From contig NZ_VORS01000006.1 of NCBI RefSeq assembly GCF_007997075.1, positions 1 through 64,000 of the forward strand: DNA of 64,000 nucleotides. Direction: 5' to 3'. How positions within the stretch are numbered: position 1 is the first letter of the stretch; each line of letters begins with the position of its first letter. This document shows, one piece after another, positions 7,775-16,490 of the stretch. The notes beneath the pieces are model-generated. The model had not been told where the DNA came from and searched no databases. It saw only the letters and a list, made by a program, of their open reading frames with translations. This stretch comes from Polaribacter sp. IC073. GTDB taxonomy: Bacteria; Bacteroidota; Bacteroidia; Flavobacteriales; Flavobacteriaceae. The translations under genes were made by a program, and so were the position numbers.

Positions 7775-10450
7775 TTATTCTTCTGCTAAAGTTGGGTGCA
7801 ACCACTTTCTCGCTTTCTCTTTTGTAATTCCTTTTCTGGTGGAATAATCTGTTACTTGATCATCGGTAATTTTACCTAAACCAAAGTATTTTGCTTCTCT
7901 GTTTGCAAAATAATAACCAGAAACTGCAGCGGCTGGCCACATTGCTAAGCTTTCAGTTAGTTTTACTCCTATTTGATTTTCTACATCTAACAACTCCCAA
8001 ATAGTTTCTTTTTCTAAATGATCTGGGCACGCAGGATACCCTGGCGCAGGACGAATACCTTTATAACTTTCTTTAATTAAATCGTCATTTGTTAACCCTT
8101 CATCAGCATCATAACCCCAATGATTTGTTCTAATTTGCTTGTGCAAGTACTCTGCCATTGCTTCTGCAAAACGATCTGCAATTGCTTGTGCCATAATTCC
8201 GTTGTAATCGTCTTCTTTTTCTCTGTAACTTTCTGCTAATTCTTGTGCGCCATAAATAGCCACACAAAAAGCTCCCATATAATCGGTTCTATTGGTTTCT
8301 TTTGGTGCAATAAAATCGGATAAGGCAATATTAGGAATCCCTTCTCGCTTTTTTAATTGCTGACGTAAAGTTCTAAAAACAGCCACTTCTTTTCCTTTTT
8401 TCTGAATCGAAATATCATCCTCATTAATGGTATTTGCTTCGAACAACCCGAAAATTGCTTTTGGTTTTAACAACTGTTTTGCAATGATTTCTTTGATCAT
8501 TTCCTGGGCTTCTTCATACATTATTGTGGCTTGCTCACCAACAACCTCATCAGTTAAAATAGCTGGAAACTTTCCATGCAAATCCCAACTTCTAAAAAAC
8601 GGACTCCAATCTATAAATGGTAATAATTCTTTTAAACTTAATTGTTCAAAAGTCTGAATTCCCAAAGCTCTTGGCTTCACAATTTCTGAAGTTTTCCAAT
8701 CAATTTTATATTTACGCTTCCGCGCTTCCTTTATAGAAATGTATGATTTTTCTTTCCCTCGTTTTAAAAACTTGGTTCTAAACTCATCATAATCTTTTTT
8801 CATTTTAGCAACATACTCATGAGACGTTCTTTTATTTAACAAATCTCCAACAACAGTTACTGCTCTAGATGCATCATTTACATGCACAACGGCATTTTTA
8901 TATTGCGTATCTATCTTAACAGCAGTGTGTGCTTTAGAAGTTGTTGCTCCACCAATTAACAATGGTAAAACAAAATTCTGACGTTGCATTTCTTTTGCTA
9001 AATACACCATTTCATCTAAAGAAGGTGTAATTAAACCAGACAAACCAATCGCATCTACACGTTCGCTAATAGCCATTTGAATAATTTTTTCTGGCGGAAC
9101 CATTACTCCTAAATCTACAATTTCGTAGTTATTACACGCCAAAACAACACTTACAATATTTTTACCAATATCATGCACATCCCCTTTTACAGTGGCCATT
9201 AATATTTTACCAACAGGTTCTTGTTTATCGCCTTTTTCTGCTTCAATAAACGGATTTAAATAACCTACCGCTTTTTTCATTACACGTGCAGATTTTACTA
9301 CTTGTGGCAAAAACATTTTTCCTGCTCCAAATAAATCTCCAACCACATTCATACCCATCATTAAATTCCCTTCAATAACATCAATTGGTTTTTCTGCGGC
9401 TTGTCTTGCTTGTTCTATATCTTCAATAATAAAAGCATCAATTCCTTTTACCAAAGCGTGCGTAATTCTCTCTTGAATCGGATTTTCTCTCCAAGATAAA
9501 TCAACTGTTTTTTCGGTTTTAGAACCTTTTACACTATCAGCAAAATCTAATAAACGTTCTGTCGCATCTTCTCTCTTATCAAGAATTACATCTTCTACAC
9601 GTTCTAATAAATCTTTCGGAATATTATCATACACTTCTAACAACGCAGGGTTTACAATTCCTATATTCATACCTGCTTGAATGGCATGATACAAGAAAAC
9701 AGAATGCATTGCTTCTCTAACCCCGTCATTACCTCTAAAAGAAAAAGACACGTTACTTACACCTCCACTTACACTTGCATTGGTTAAATTTTGTCTTACC
9801 CAGCGTGTCGCTTCAATAAAATCGATGGCATTTCTTCTGTGCTCATCCATCCCAGTAGCCACAGGAAATATGTTTAAATCGAAAATAATGTCTTCAGAAG
9901 CAAAACCAACTTTGTTCACTAAAACATCATAAGAACGTTTCGCTATTTCTATTCTACGATCATAATTATCTGCTTGTCCTTCTTCATCAAAAGCCATTAC
10001 AATTACCGCAGCACCATAACGCTTTATTAGTTTCGCTTCGTTAATAAACTTTTCTTCTCCTTCTTTAAGTGATATTGAATTTACAACACATTTTCCTTGC
10101 ACTACTTGTAAACCAGCTTCTATAATTTCCCACTTAGAGCTATCAATCATAATTGGGACTCTACAAATATCGGGTTCGGCAGCAATTAAATTTAGAAAAC
10201 GAACCATTGCTTGTTTTCCATCAATTAAACCGTCATCAAAATTAATATCAATAATTTGCGCACCACCATCTACTTGATGTCTTGCAATATCTAAAGCTTC
10301 ATCAAATTGCTCATTTTTAATCAATCTTAAAAACTTACGAGAACCCGCAACATTTGTTCGCTCACCAACATTGATAAAGTTGCTGTTTTCATTCAAAATT
10401 AGAGGTTCTAATCCTGATAAACGCATGTATTTTGTTTGTTTTATCTTCAT
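7775..10450 (-). CDS. metH: Methionine synthase, folate/B12/activation part (split MetH)
   Basis: 891 residues corresponding to MetH without its homocysteine-binding module. In order: pterin-binding domain ([16 protein letters not shown] at 25-40; DINFDDG), cap and cobalamin-binding Rossmann domain with DVHDIG at 424-429 (His426 is the lower axial ligand), GLSGLITPS and LLIGGATTS, then the SAM-dependent reactivation domain with [12 protein letters not shown] near residue 805. It transfers methyl from methyl-THF to cob(I)alamin. The homocysteine step requires the separate protein encoded 15 bp upstream. The split is normal for Flavobacteriia. It is under the SAM-I riboswitch at 11529-11648. 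Confidence 0.95.
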   Translation of the reverse strand: MKIKQTKYMRLSGLEPLILNENSNFINVGERTNVAGSRKFLRLIKNEQFDEALDIARHQVDGGAQIIDINFDDGLIDGKQAMVRFLNLIAAEPDICRVPIMIDSSKWEIIEAGLQVVQGKCVVNSISLKEGEEKFINEAKLIKRYGAAVIVMAFDEEGQADNYDRRIEIAKRSYDVLVNKVGFASEDIIFDLNIFPVATGMDEHRRNAIDFIEATRWVRQNLTNASVSGGVSNVSFSFRGNDGVREAMHSVFLYHAIQAGMNIGIVNPALLEVYDNIPKDLLERVEDVILDKREDATERLLDFADSVKGSKTEKTVDLSWRENPIQERITHALVKGIDAFIIEDIEQARQAAEKPIDVIEGNLMMGMNVVGDLFGAGKMFLPQVVKSARVMKKAVGYLNPFIEAEKGDKQEPVGKILMATVKGDVHDIGKNIVSVVLACNNYEIVDLGVMVPPEKIIQMAISERVDAIGLSGLITPSLDEMVYLAKEMQRQNFVLPLLIGGATTSKAHTAVKIDTQYKNAVVHVNDASRAVTVVGDLLNKRTSHEYVAKMKKDYDEFRTKFLKRGKEKSYISIKEARKRKYKIDWKTSEIVKPRALGIQTFEQLSLKELLPFIDWSPFFRSWDLHGKFPAILTDEVVGEQATIMYEEAQEMIKEIIAKQLLKPKAIFGLFEANTINEDDISIQKKGKEVAVFRTLRQQLKKREGIPNIALSDFIAPKETNRTDYMGAFCVAIYGAQELAESYREKEDDYNGIMAQAIADRFAEAMAEYLHKQIRTNHWGYDADEGLTNDDLIKESYKGIRPAPGYPACPDHLEKETIWELLDVENQIGVKLTESLAMWPAAAVSGYYFANREAKYFGLGKITDDQVTDYSTRKGITKEKARKWLHPTLAEE

Positions 10451-10465
10451 CTTCTTTCTTTCCTT

Positions 10466-11479
10466 CTATTGAGCTTCTAAAATAATTTTAGAATGAACTC
10501 TTGGTTTATATTTGGCTGCAATATTTGCAATAACACGAATATGCTCTGGTGATGTTCCACAACATCCTCCAATAATATTAATTAAATCTTTCTTTAAGTA
10601 TTCTTCAATTTGCTCTCCCATTTCTTCTGCAGTTTCATCATACTCGCCAAAAGCATTTGGCAAACCTGCATTTGGATGCGCAGAAATAGCAAAATCTGTT
10701 TTGTTCGCAATCGATTCTAAGTGAGGTTGTAACAAATTGGCTCCTAAAGCACAATTAAATCCTACCGATAATAATGGAATATGAGAAACAGAGATTAAGA
10801 AAGCTTCTGCTGTTTGCCCAGATAATGTTCTACCAGATGCATCTGTAATTGTGCCACTTAACATAATCGGGATATCGATATTTCTTTCTTCTTTTACTTC
10901 TTCAATAGCAAATAAAGCTGCTTTTGCGTTTAAAGTATCAAATACTGTTTCTACCAATAACAAATCTGCGCCACCATCTAATAATGCTTCTGTTTGTTGC
11001 TTGTAAGCAATTCTTAATTCATCGAAAGTAACGGCTCTGTAACCAGGATCATTTACATCTGGCGACATGCTTGCTGTTCTATTGGTTGGCCCAATTGAAC
11101 CCGCTACAAAACGAGGTTTGTGTGGTTCTCTCGCCGTAAATTCATTTGCTACTTCTTTGGCAATTTTTGCAGATTGATAATTTAGTTCATAGACCAAATT
11201 TTCCATTTGATAATCTGCCATTGCTATCGTAGTTCCAGAAAATGTATTGGTTTCTATAATGTCTGCACCAGCCTCAAAGTATTTACCATGAATGGTTTTT
11301 ATAGCTTCTGGTTGGGTAAGTGATAACAAGTCGTTATTTCCTTGAAGTGGTGACGGATAGTCTTTAAAGCGTTCTCCTCTAAAATCTTCTTCGGTGAATT
11401 TATAAGCTTGAAGCATGGTCCCCATGGCACCATCTAAAATTAAAATTCGTTCTTGTAAAGCTTTGTATATATTTGACAT
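10466..11479 (-). CDS. Homocysteine S-methyltransferase module of split MetH
   Basis: 337 residues equal to the first domain of E. coli MetH. It has the N-terminal signature [15 protein letters not shown] and the zinc-binding Cys residues in VGFNCALGA and [13 protein letters not shown]. It binds homocysteine-zinc thiolate and accepts methyl from the cobalamin carried by the partner protein encoded 15 bp downstream. It is the first gene after the SAM-I riboswitch, so expression should fall when SAM is abundant. A stand-alone betaine- or SMM-dependent enzyme is a less likely alternative given the operon. Confidence 0.93.
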   Translation of the reverse strand: MSNIYKALQERILILDGAMGTMLQAYKFTEEDFRGERFKDYPSPLQGNNDLLSLTQPEAIKTIHGKYFEAGADIIETNTFSGTTIAMADYQMENLVYELNYQSAKIAKEVANEFTAREPHKPRFVAGSIGPTNRTASMSPDVNDPGYRAVTFDELRIAYKQQTEALLDGGADLLLVETVFDTLNAKAALFAIEEVKEERNIDIPIMLSGTITDASGRTLSGQTAEAFLISVSHIPLLSVGFNCALGANLLQPHLESIANKTDFAISAHPNAGLPNAFGEYDETAEEMGEQIEEYLKKDLINIIGGCCGTSPEHIRVIANIAAKYKPRVHSKIILEAQ

Positions 11480-11528
11480 TTGTTGATTTTTCTATCAATA
11501 TGTCATCAGGAAAGGTAATTTTTTCGCT

Positions 11529-11648
11529 GTTATCTGTCAAGAGATACCGAAATTAATTCAGCATTCACTTGTAGAATGTAGCACCTTTCTCAAAATGAGA
11601 GGTTGCCAAGGCTTCAATGGGTCTAATCCCTCTGCCTTTCGTGATAAC
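11529..11648 (-). ncRNA. SAM-I (S-box) riboswitch, metH operon leader
   Basis: Read on the minus strand: P1 arms GTTATC (11648-11643) and GATAAC (11534-11529); the conserved core GGCAGAGGGATTAGACCC, then TGAAGCCTTGGCAACC (kink-turn and pseudoknot region), and AAGGTGCTACATTCTAC. These are the invariant blocks of SAM-I aptamers. About 50 bases separate it from the metH-N ATG. Genes controlled: metH-N, metH-C and probably metF. A -7-like TTTATTTG (11677-11684) precedes it. Confidence 0.95.
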
Positions 11649-11725
11649 GTAATCAATAAGTTTATGAACTGAACTGCAAATAAACGGATTATTTATTTAT
11701 TTGTAGAATTATTATATTGAAACTT

Positions 11726-11840
11726 GAACACGAGTTTCACTGTTTTACATAAATCTTAGTTTAAGTAACGATTTAGTTTTAATTCACTAATAAAAATCTC
11801 ACAGATTTTTTAATTCGTTTTAAATTGTGAAATTCGTGTC
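11726..11840. repeat. Dispersed inverted repeat, family C (GACACGAATTTCAC type)
   Basis: The outer arms GAACACGAGTTTCAC (11726-11740) and GTGAAATTCGTGTC (11827-11840) are imperfect reverse complements. The interior holds a small AAATCTCACAGATTTT hairpin that may terminate cysM. A shorter copy lies at 22935. With the riboswitch at 11529-11648 it fills most of the 367-bp gap between cysM and metH-N; 11649-11725 shows only AT-rich promoter-like sequence. Confidence 0.6.
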
Positions 11841-11846
11841 CTTTTT

Positions 11847-12740
11847 TTATTCTTTCTCAAAAAGAGATGAAGATAAATATCTATCTCCTCGATCGCAAAT
11901 AATTGCAACAACAACACCTTTCTCTAATTTCTCTGCTACTTTTATAGCTGTTGCTACAGAACCTCCACTACTCATTCCTGCAAAAATACCTTCTTCGGAA
12001 GCCAATCTTTGTGTCATTGCTTTTGATTCTTCTTCACTTACTTCGATTACTTGATCTACTTTTGAGCGGTTAAAAATTGCCGGTAAATATTCTTCTGGCC
12101 ATTTTCTAATCCCTGGTATTTTTGCACCATCTGTAGGTTGTGCTCCAATAATTTTTATCTCTTTATTTTGTTCTTTCAAAAAATCTGAAACTCCCATAAT
12201 GGTTCCGGTTGTTCCCATTGCCGCCACAAAATGAGTTACTTCTCCTTCTGTATCCCTCCAAATTTCTGGTCCTGTAGTTTTGTAATGTGCTTTAGAATTA
12301 TCTGGATTGTCAAACTGATTCAGTCTAAAATATCCTTTTTTATATTTTAATTTTAAAGCATAATCCCTAGAACCTTCAATTCCTAATTCTGACGACGTTA
12401 AAATGACCTTTGCGCCATAAGCACGCATAGTTTTCACTCTTTCTATAGTAGAATTTTCTGGCATTACCAACACCATATGTACACCTAAAACTTTCGCCAT
12501 TAATGCCAAAGCAATTCCGGTATTTCCACTTGTAGCTTCCACTAAAGTATCTCCTTTTTTAATATTCTGTCTTCTTAGAGCTTCAGAAATCATATTGTAA
12601 GCAGCTCTATCTTTCACACTTCCACCAGGATTATTTCCTTCTAATTTTAGTAATAAAGTAACTCCTTCTTTTTTAAAGATATGTTGTGCTTCCACCAAAG
12701 GTGTATTTCCTACGAAATCGATAATATTTTTTGTCTTCAT
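11847..12740 (-). CDS. cysM: Cysteine synthase (CysM type)
   Basis: 297 residues. The PLP lysine lies in the NPGGSVKDRAAY motif; EATSGNTGIALA (substrate loop) and AAMGTTGTIMGVS (phosphate-binding loop) are typical of O-acetylserine sulfhydrylases. The shorter length and the sequence around GNNPGGSVKDR resemble CysM more than CysK. It condenses O-acetylserine with sulfide (or thiosulfate) to give cysteine. It starts two bases past the cysE stop, so the two are translationally linked and act in sequence. It is the last gene of the sulfur cluster. Confidence 0.92.
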   Translation of the reverse strand: MKTKNIIDFVGNTPLVEAQHIFKKEGVTLLLKLEGNNPGGSVKDRAAYNMISEALRRQNIKKGDTLVEATSGNTGIALALMAKVLGVHMVLVMPENSTIERVKTMRAYGAKVILTSSELGIEGSRDYALKLKYKKGYFRLNQFDNPDNSKAHYKTTGPEIWRDTEGEVTHFVAAMGTTGTIMGVSDFLKEQNKEIKIIGAQPTDGAKIPGIRKWPEEYLPAIFNRSKVDQVIEVSEEESKAMTQRLASEEGIFAGMSSGGSVATAIKVAEKLEKGVVVAIICDRGDRYLSSSLFEKE

Positions 12741-12742
12741 CT

Positions 12743-13498
12743 TTAACTTCTTTGAAAAATTTTATTTTCTGATTGTACTGTAACTACAGAGTTTTTTAAT
12801 GTAGATTCTGTAATACAAACATTTGCGCCAATAACAGAGTTTGCGCCAATAACAACAGCTCCTCCTAAAATAGTAGCGTTTGCATAAATAATAACATTAT
12901 TCTCTATTGTTGGATGTCTTTTGGTAGATGCCAAACTCTTCTTCACTTGAATTCCGCCTAAAGTTACCCCTTGAAAAATAGTCACATTATTTTTAATAAT
13001 GGTGGTTTCTCCAATTACAATGCCGGTTGCGTGATCTATAAAAAAAGAATCACCAATTTCTGCTCCTGGATGAATATCTGTTCCTGTTGTGCTATGTGCA
13101 AATTCGCTCATCATTCTTGGTAAAACAGGAATTTCTTGTTTTAATAATTGATTGCTTAATCGATATACAGCAATGGCATAAAAACCAGGGTATGCTAAAT
13201 AAATTTCTCTTAAACTTTTTGCTGCAGGATCACTATTTAAAGCAGCCAAAGCATCTAAATCTAATTTTCTTCTTATTGCTGTGAAAGAACTTTCAAAATT
13301 TAACCAAAAACAAGCTTCATTTTCAATTGATAAACGTTCTAAAATTCTAAAAAATTTATTTTTAGTAAGTCCGCCTTTTTCTTGCTGATATTGTTCATCA
13401 AACAAACAATTAATCAATTCTTTTGTAAAAACCTCTACAGCATCTCTTAAACACATGCTGTAATTTTTAACTATTATTTTTGGTGCTACTTCTTTCAT
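12743..13498 (-). CDS. cysE: Serine O-acetyltransferase
   Basis: 251 residues. An N-terminal helical domain is followed by left-handed beta-helix hexapeptide repeats containing DIHPGAEIGDSFFIDHATG and VIGETTIIKNNVTIFQGVTL, the CysE/EpsC active-site region. It makes O-acetylserine from serine and acetyl-CoA, the substrate of CysM encoded immediately after it. The start is two bases from the ferredoxin stop, in an operon fdx-cysE-cysM. Allosteric inhibition by cysteine is usual for the family but cannot be read here. Confidence 0.93.
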   Translation of the reverse strand: MKEVAPKIIVKNYSMCLRDAVEVFTKELINCLFDEQYQQEKGGLTKNKFFRILERLSIENEACFWLNFESSFTAIRRKLDLDALAALNSDPAAKSLREIYLAYPGFYAIAVYRLSNQLLKQEIPVLPRMMSEFAHSTTGTDIHPGAEIGDSFFIDHATGIVIGETTIIKNNVTIFQGVTLGGIQVKKSLASTKRHPTIENNVIIYANATILGGAVVIGANSVIGANVCITESTLKNSVVTVQSENKIFQRS

Positions 13499-13500
13499 AT

Positions 13501-13833
13501 TTATGATTCTGGAGCCAATACTACTTCTAAACCATTAATTTCTGGTGTCATTTGTATTTGACATCCTAACCTGCTATTGTCTTCAACATGAAACGCTTCT
13601 GCTAACATTGCATCTTCATCATCTGACATTTCTGGTAATGTATGGTCTGATTTTACATAACATTGACAAGAAGCACACATTGCCATTCCGCCACAAATAC
13701 CAATAGTCCCTTCTTCGGCTAACTCGTAAGAACGAACAACTTCCATTAAGTTCATTGCCATGTCTGTTGGTGCAACCACATCATGTGTTACGCCATTTCT
13801 GTCTGTAATTTTTATGTTTATATCTAAACTCAT
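13501..13833 (-). CDS. 2Fe-2S ferredoxin (adrenodoxin type)
   Basis: 110 residues. Cluster ligands are visible as Cys-x5-Cys-x2-Cys in GICGGMAMCASC plus a later Cys in SRLGCQIQM. It is the likely electron carrier between the ferredoxin-NADP reductase encoded upstream (14023-15078) and the sulfite reductase. It heads the short fdx-cysE-cysM unit, separated from the reductase gene by 189 bp holding a family-A palindrome. Confidence 0.92.
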   Translation of the reverse strand: MSLDINIKITDRNGVTHDVVAPTDMAMNLMEVVRSYELAEEGTIGICGGMAMCASCQCYVKSDHTLPEMSDDEDAMLAEAFHVEDNSRLGCQIQMTPEINGLEVVLAPES

Positions 13834-13877
13834 TTTAATTTTTTATCAGAAGTCAAAAGTAAGAAATTTGATTGATT

Positions 13878-13910
13878 AGACCTCACTGGTTATGAAAACC
13901 TGTGAGGTCT
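13878..13910. repeat. 33-nt palindrome, family A (imperfect)
   Basis: Arms AGACCTCACTGGTTAT and AAAACCTGTGAGGTCT; a few mismatches compared with the copy at 15102. It lies in the 189-bp gap between the NADP reductase and the 2Fe-2S ferredoxin genes. The rest of the gap (13911-14022) holds no gene. Confidence 0.75.
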
Positions 13911-14022
13911 ATTTCCTTATTATATTGTCTATAAAATTACACAAACCTAACAATTATTAAACGATAAGAATTTAATAGTTTAAAAAATAAGACCTGCGAT
14001 GTTTTTAAACCATGTAAGAAAA

Positions 14023-15078
14023 CTACTGAATCGCTTTTACTACTGCTTTTGGCGCTTCTTTTCGTGTACCGTCAAAACCATCTACACCGCCAACTGTTGT
14101 GTATTTCATTACATATTTTTTATCTGGAAAAATACGTTTGTATGCACTCTGACACATTAAAGTGGCTTCATGAAAACCACAAAGAATTAATTTTAATTTC
14201 CCAGGATAGGTATTTACATCACCAATTGCATACACACCCGGAATGTTGGTTTGATAATCTAAAGCATTATTTACTTTAATTGCATTCTTCTCAATTTCTA
14301 AACCCCAAGAACCAATTGGGCCTAATTTAGGAGACAAGCCAAATAACGGAATAAAGTGATCTGTATCTACAATAAAAGCATCTTCGTCTTTTTTCTGTAC
14401 GGCAACTCCAGTAACTTTATTAGTTCCTAAAATTCCTTTTACCTCCGCAGGTGTAATTAATCTAATTTTTCCTAAATTTTTTAATTCTTGTACTTTTTCA
14501 ACGGAATCTAAGGCTCCTCTAAATTCGTTTCTTCTGTGAATTAAAGTTACTTCTGAAGCTATAGTAGACAAGAAAATTGCCCAATCTAAAGCAGAATCTC
14601 CACCTCCAGAAATTACAACTTTTTTATCTCTATAAAATTCTGGTTCTTTTATAATATACTCAACACCTTTATCTTCAAAATCTGCAATGTTAGGAATCAA
14701 TGGTTTTCTTGGCTCAAAAGAACCTAAACCACCAGCAATTGCAACTATTTTAGCATGATGTTTTGTGCCTTTATTTGTTGTTACTATAAAAGTACCATCT
14801 ATTTGTTTGTCTATAGTTTCTGCTCTTTCTCCTAAAGTAAAACCAGGTTTAAATTGCTTGGTTTGCTCTATCAATTTATCCGTTAAATCTCCCGCTAAAA
14901 TTTCTGGATATGCAGGAATATCATAAATTGGTTTCTTCGGGTAAATTTCTGAACACTGTCCACCAGGTTGCGGTAAAGCATCAATTAAATGACATTTTAA
15001 CTTTAATAAACCTGCTTCAAAAACGGTAAATAAACCTGTGGGTCCTGCTCCAATAATTAGTATGTCTGTTGTAATCAT
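14023..15078 (-). CDS. Ferredoxin-NADP reductase, thioredoxin-reductase-like
   Basis: 351 residues. The N-terminal FAD site is ILIIGAGPTGLF, the NADP site is VVISGGGDSALDWA, and the C-terminal FAD contact is GVYAIGDVNTYPG. It lacks the CxxC redox pair of thioredoxin reductase, which places it with the YumC-type ferredoxin/flavodoxin-NADP reductases. In this cluster it most likely passes electrons from NADPH to ferredoxin and on to sulfite reductase. A PALINDROME repeat (15102-15134) separates it from met8. Confidence 0.88.
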   Translation of the reverse strand: MITTDILIIGAGPTGLFTVFEAGLLKLKCHLIDALPQPGGQCSEIYPKKPIYDIPAYPEILAGDLTDKLIEQTKQFKPGFTLGERAETIDKQIDGTFIVTTNKGTKHHAKIVAIAGGLGSFEPRKPLIPNIADFEDKGVEYIIKEPEFYRDKKVVISGGGDSALDWAIFLSTIASEVTLIHRRNEFRGALDSVEKVQELKNLGKIRLITPAEVKGILGTNKVTGVAVQKKDEDAFIVDTDHFIPLFGLSPKLGPIGSWGLEIEKNAIKVNNALDYQTNIPGVYAIGDVNTYPGKLKLILCGFHEATLMCQSAYKRIFPDKKYVMKYTTVGGVDGFDGTRKEAPKAVVKAIQ

Positions 15079-15101
15079 TTTCTTCTGTTTTATCGTACTT
15101 T

Positions 15102-15134
15102 AGACCTCACAGGTTTTAAAAACCTGTGAGGTCT
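15102..15134. repeat. 33-nt palindrome, family A
   Basis: Arms AGACCTCACAGGTTTT and AAAACCTGTGAGGTCT around a single central base, perfectly complementary. It lies eight bases past the met8 stop and may terminate or attenuate. Confidence 0.85.
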
Positions 15135-15142
15135 TCTTGGTC

Positions 15143-15718
15143 TTATCTCTCTACCAAACTCTTTGTAAATTCGTTTAGCTTTTCTACTTTTTCTTCAAAG
15201 TTTCCTTTAATTGTTTTTCTGTATGCATTCAAGTTTTTTACCAAATCATCAATATTTTCTGGAAGTACATCTTCAAAAAACTGACGTAACCTTTTGGCTG
15301 TTGTTGGCGATTTACCGTTGGTAGAAATGGCTATTTTCACATTTCCTTTGGTCACAATTCCGCCCATATAAAAATCGCAGTATGGCGGATTATCAGCAAC
15401 ATTTACCAAAATATTTCTTTCCTTACAGTCTTTATAAACTTCAATATTTACATTCACTTTATCTGTAGTTGCAATTACAATACTTTTGTTTGATAAGTAT
15501 CCTTTTTGATACTCATCAATAATCATTTGTACACCAAACTTATTTGCCAACTCTTGCGTTTCTTCTCTAAAAAAAGGAGAAACCATGGTGACTTTAGAAT
15601 TCGGACTCGATTTTAACAAAAACGACAGTTTTTCTAATGCCACAAATCCGCCACCAACAATTAGCGTTTCTAGTTGTTGTGTTTTTAAAAAGATAGGATA
15701 TAATTCGTTCTGCTCCAT
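15143..15718 (-). CDS. Precorrin-2 dehydrogenase/sirohydrochlorin ferrochelatase (Met8 type)
   Basis: 191 residues from the ATG at 15718 (an upstream TTG at 15730 would overlap cobA). It has an N-terminal NAD-binding fold with LIVGGGFVALEK, then VNVADNPPYCDFYMGG and the STNGKSPTTAKRLRQF segment of the CysG N-terminal half. It converts precorrin-2 to siroheme, the cofactor of the sulfite reductase encoded two genes upstream. Together with CobA it replaces the fused CysG of enterobacteria. Confidence 0.9.
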   Translation of the reverse strand: MEQNELYPIFLKTQQLETLIVGGGFVALEKLSFLLKSSPNSKVTMVSPFFREETQELANKFGVQMIIDEYQKGYLSNKSIVIATTDKVNVNIEVYKDCKERNILVNVADNPPYCDFYMGGIVTKGNVKIAISTNGKSPTTAKRLRQFFEDVLPENIDDLVKNLNAYRKTIKGNFEEKVEKLNEFTKSLVER

Positions 15719-15722
15719 AATT

Positions 15723-16490
15723 TTATGCAATTAATTCTTTGGAATGTTCTTGTTGAACATTTGCCAAAATTGCTCTATGTTTTACAACTTCTCCTAAAAT
15801 AATAATCGCAGGGTTGCTTAACTCATTTTCATTTACAATTGCTAGAATTGTATCAACAGTTCCAATTCCTACTTTTTCGTTACTTCTTGTCCCGTTTTGA
15901 ATGATTGCAACTGGCAACTCATTTTTATTTTCTTGTTGAAATAACTTTACAATTTCTGGCAATTTCCCCATTCCCATTAAAACCACAACAGTTGCATTCG
16001 ATTTTGCAGCCAATACAACATCATCTGACAATTTATGTTCTTTTGTGGTTCCGGTAATTACCCAAAAACTTTCTGCACTTCCTCGTTTTGTAACAGGGAT
16101 ATTTTGGTATGCAGGAACTGCCAAGGAAGACGAAATTCCTGGAACCATCGCTGTTTCTATTCCAAAACTAGCTGCAAATTCCATTTCTTCTGCACCTCTA
16201 CCAAAAATAAATGGATCGCCACCTTTTAAACGAACTACGTGTCCATGAGTTTTTGCGCGCTCAACTATCAAATCATTAATTTGCTCTTGTTGATATCTGT
16301 AACAGCCTCTACGTTTCCCTACAAAGATGAGTTCTGCATTCGGATTTATATGGTCTAACAATTCTTCGTTTACCAAAGCATCGTATAAAACCACATCCGC
16401 AGTTTTTAAAACTTTTATCGCTTTTAAAGTGATTAAATCTACATCTCCTGGGCCTGCGCCAACCACTGTTAATTTCGGGATTTTATACAT
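15723..16490 (-). CDS. cobA: Uroporphyrinogen-III C-methyltransferase
   Basis: 255 residues from the ATG at 16490, chosen because the family begins with a strand of type KLTVVGAGPGDVDLITL right after the start. The longer frame to 16547 would lie inside the sulfite reductase gene. Other family motifs are GCYRYQQEQIN, RLKGGDPFIFGRG and PGISSSLAVPAY. It methylates uroporphyrinogen III twice with SAM to give precorrin-2 for siroheme. It overlaps the sulfite reductase 3' end by 8 bp and the next gene (met8) by none, so it is translationally coupled. Confidence 0.92.
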   Translation of the reverse strand: MYKIPKLTVVGAGPGDVDLITLKAIKVLKTADVVLYDALVNEELLDHINPNAELIFVGKRRGCYRYQQEQINDLIVERAKTHGHVVRLKGGDPFIFGRGAEEMEFAASFGIETAMVPGISSSLAVPAYQNIPVTKRGSAESFWVITGTTKEHKLSDDVVLAAKSNATVVVLMGMGKLPEIVKLFQQENKNELPVAIIQNGTRSNEKVGIGTVDTILAIVNENELSNPAIIILGEVVKHRAILANVQQEHSKELIA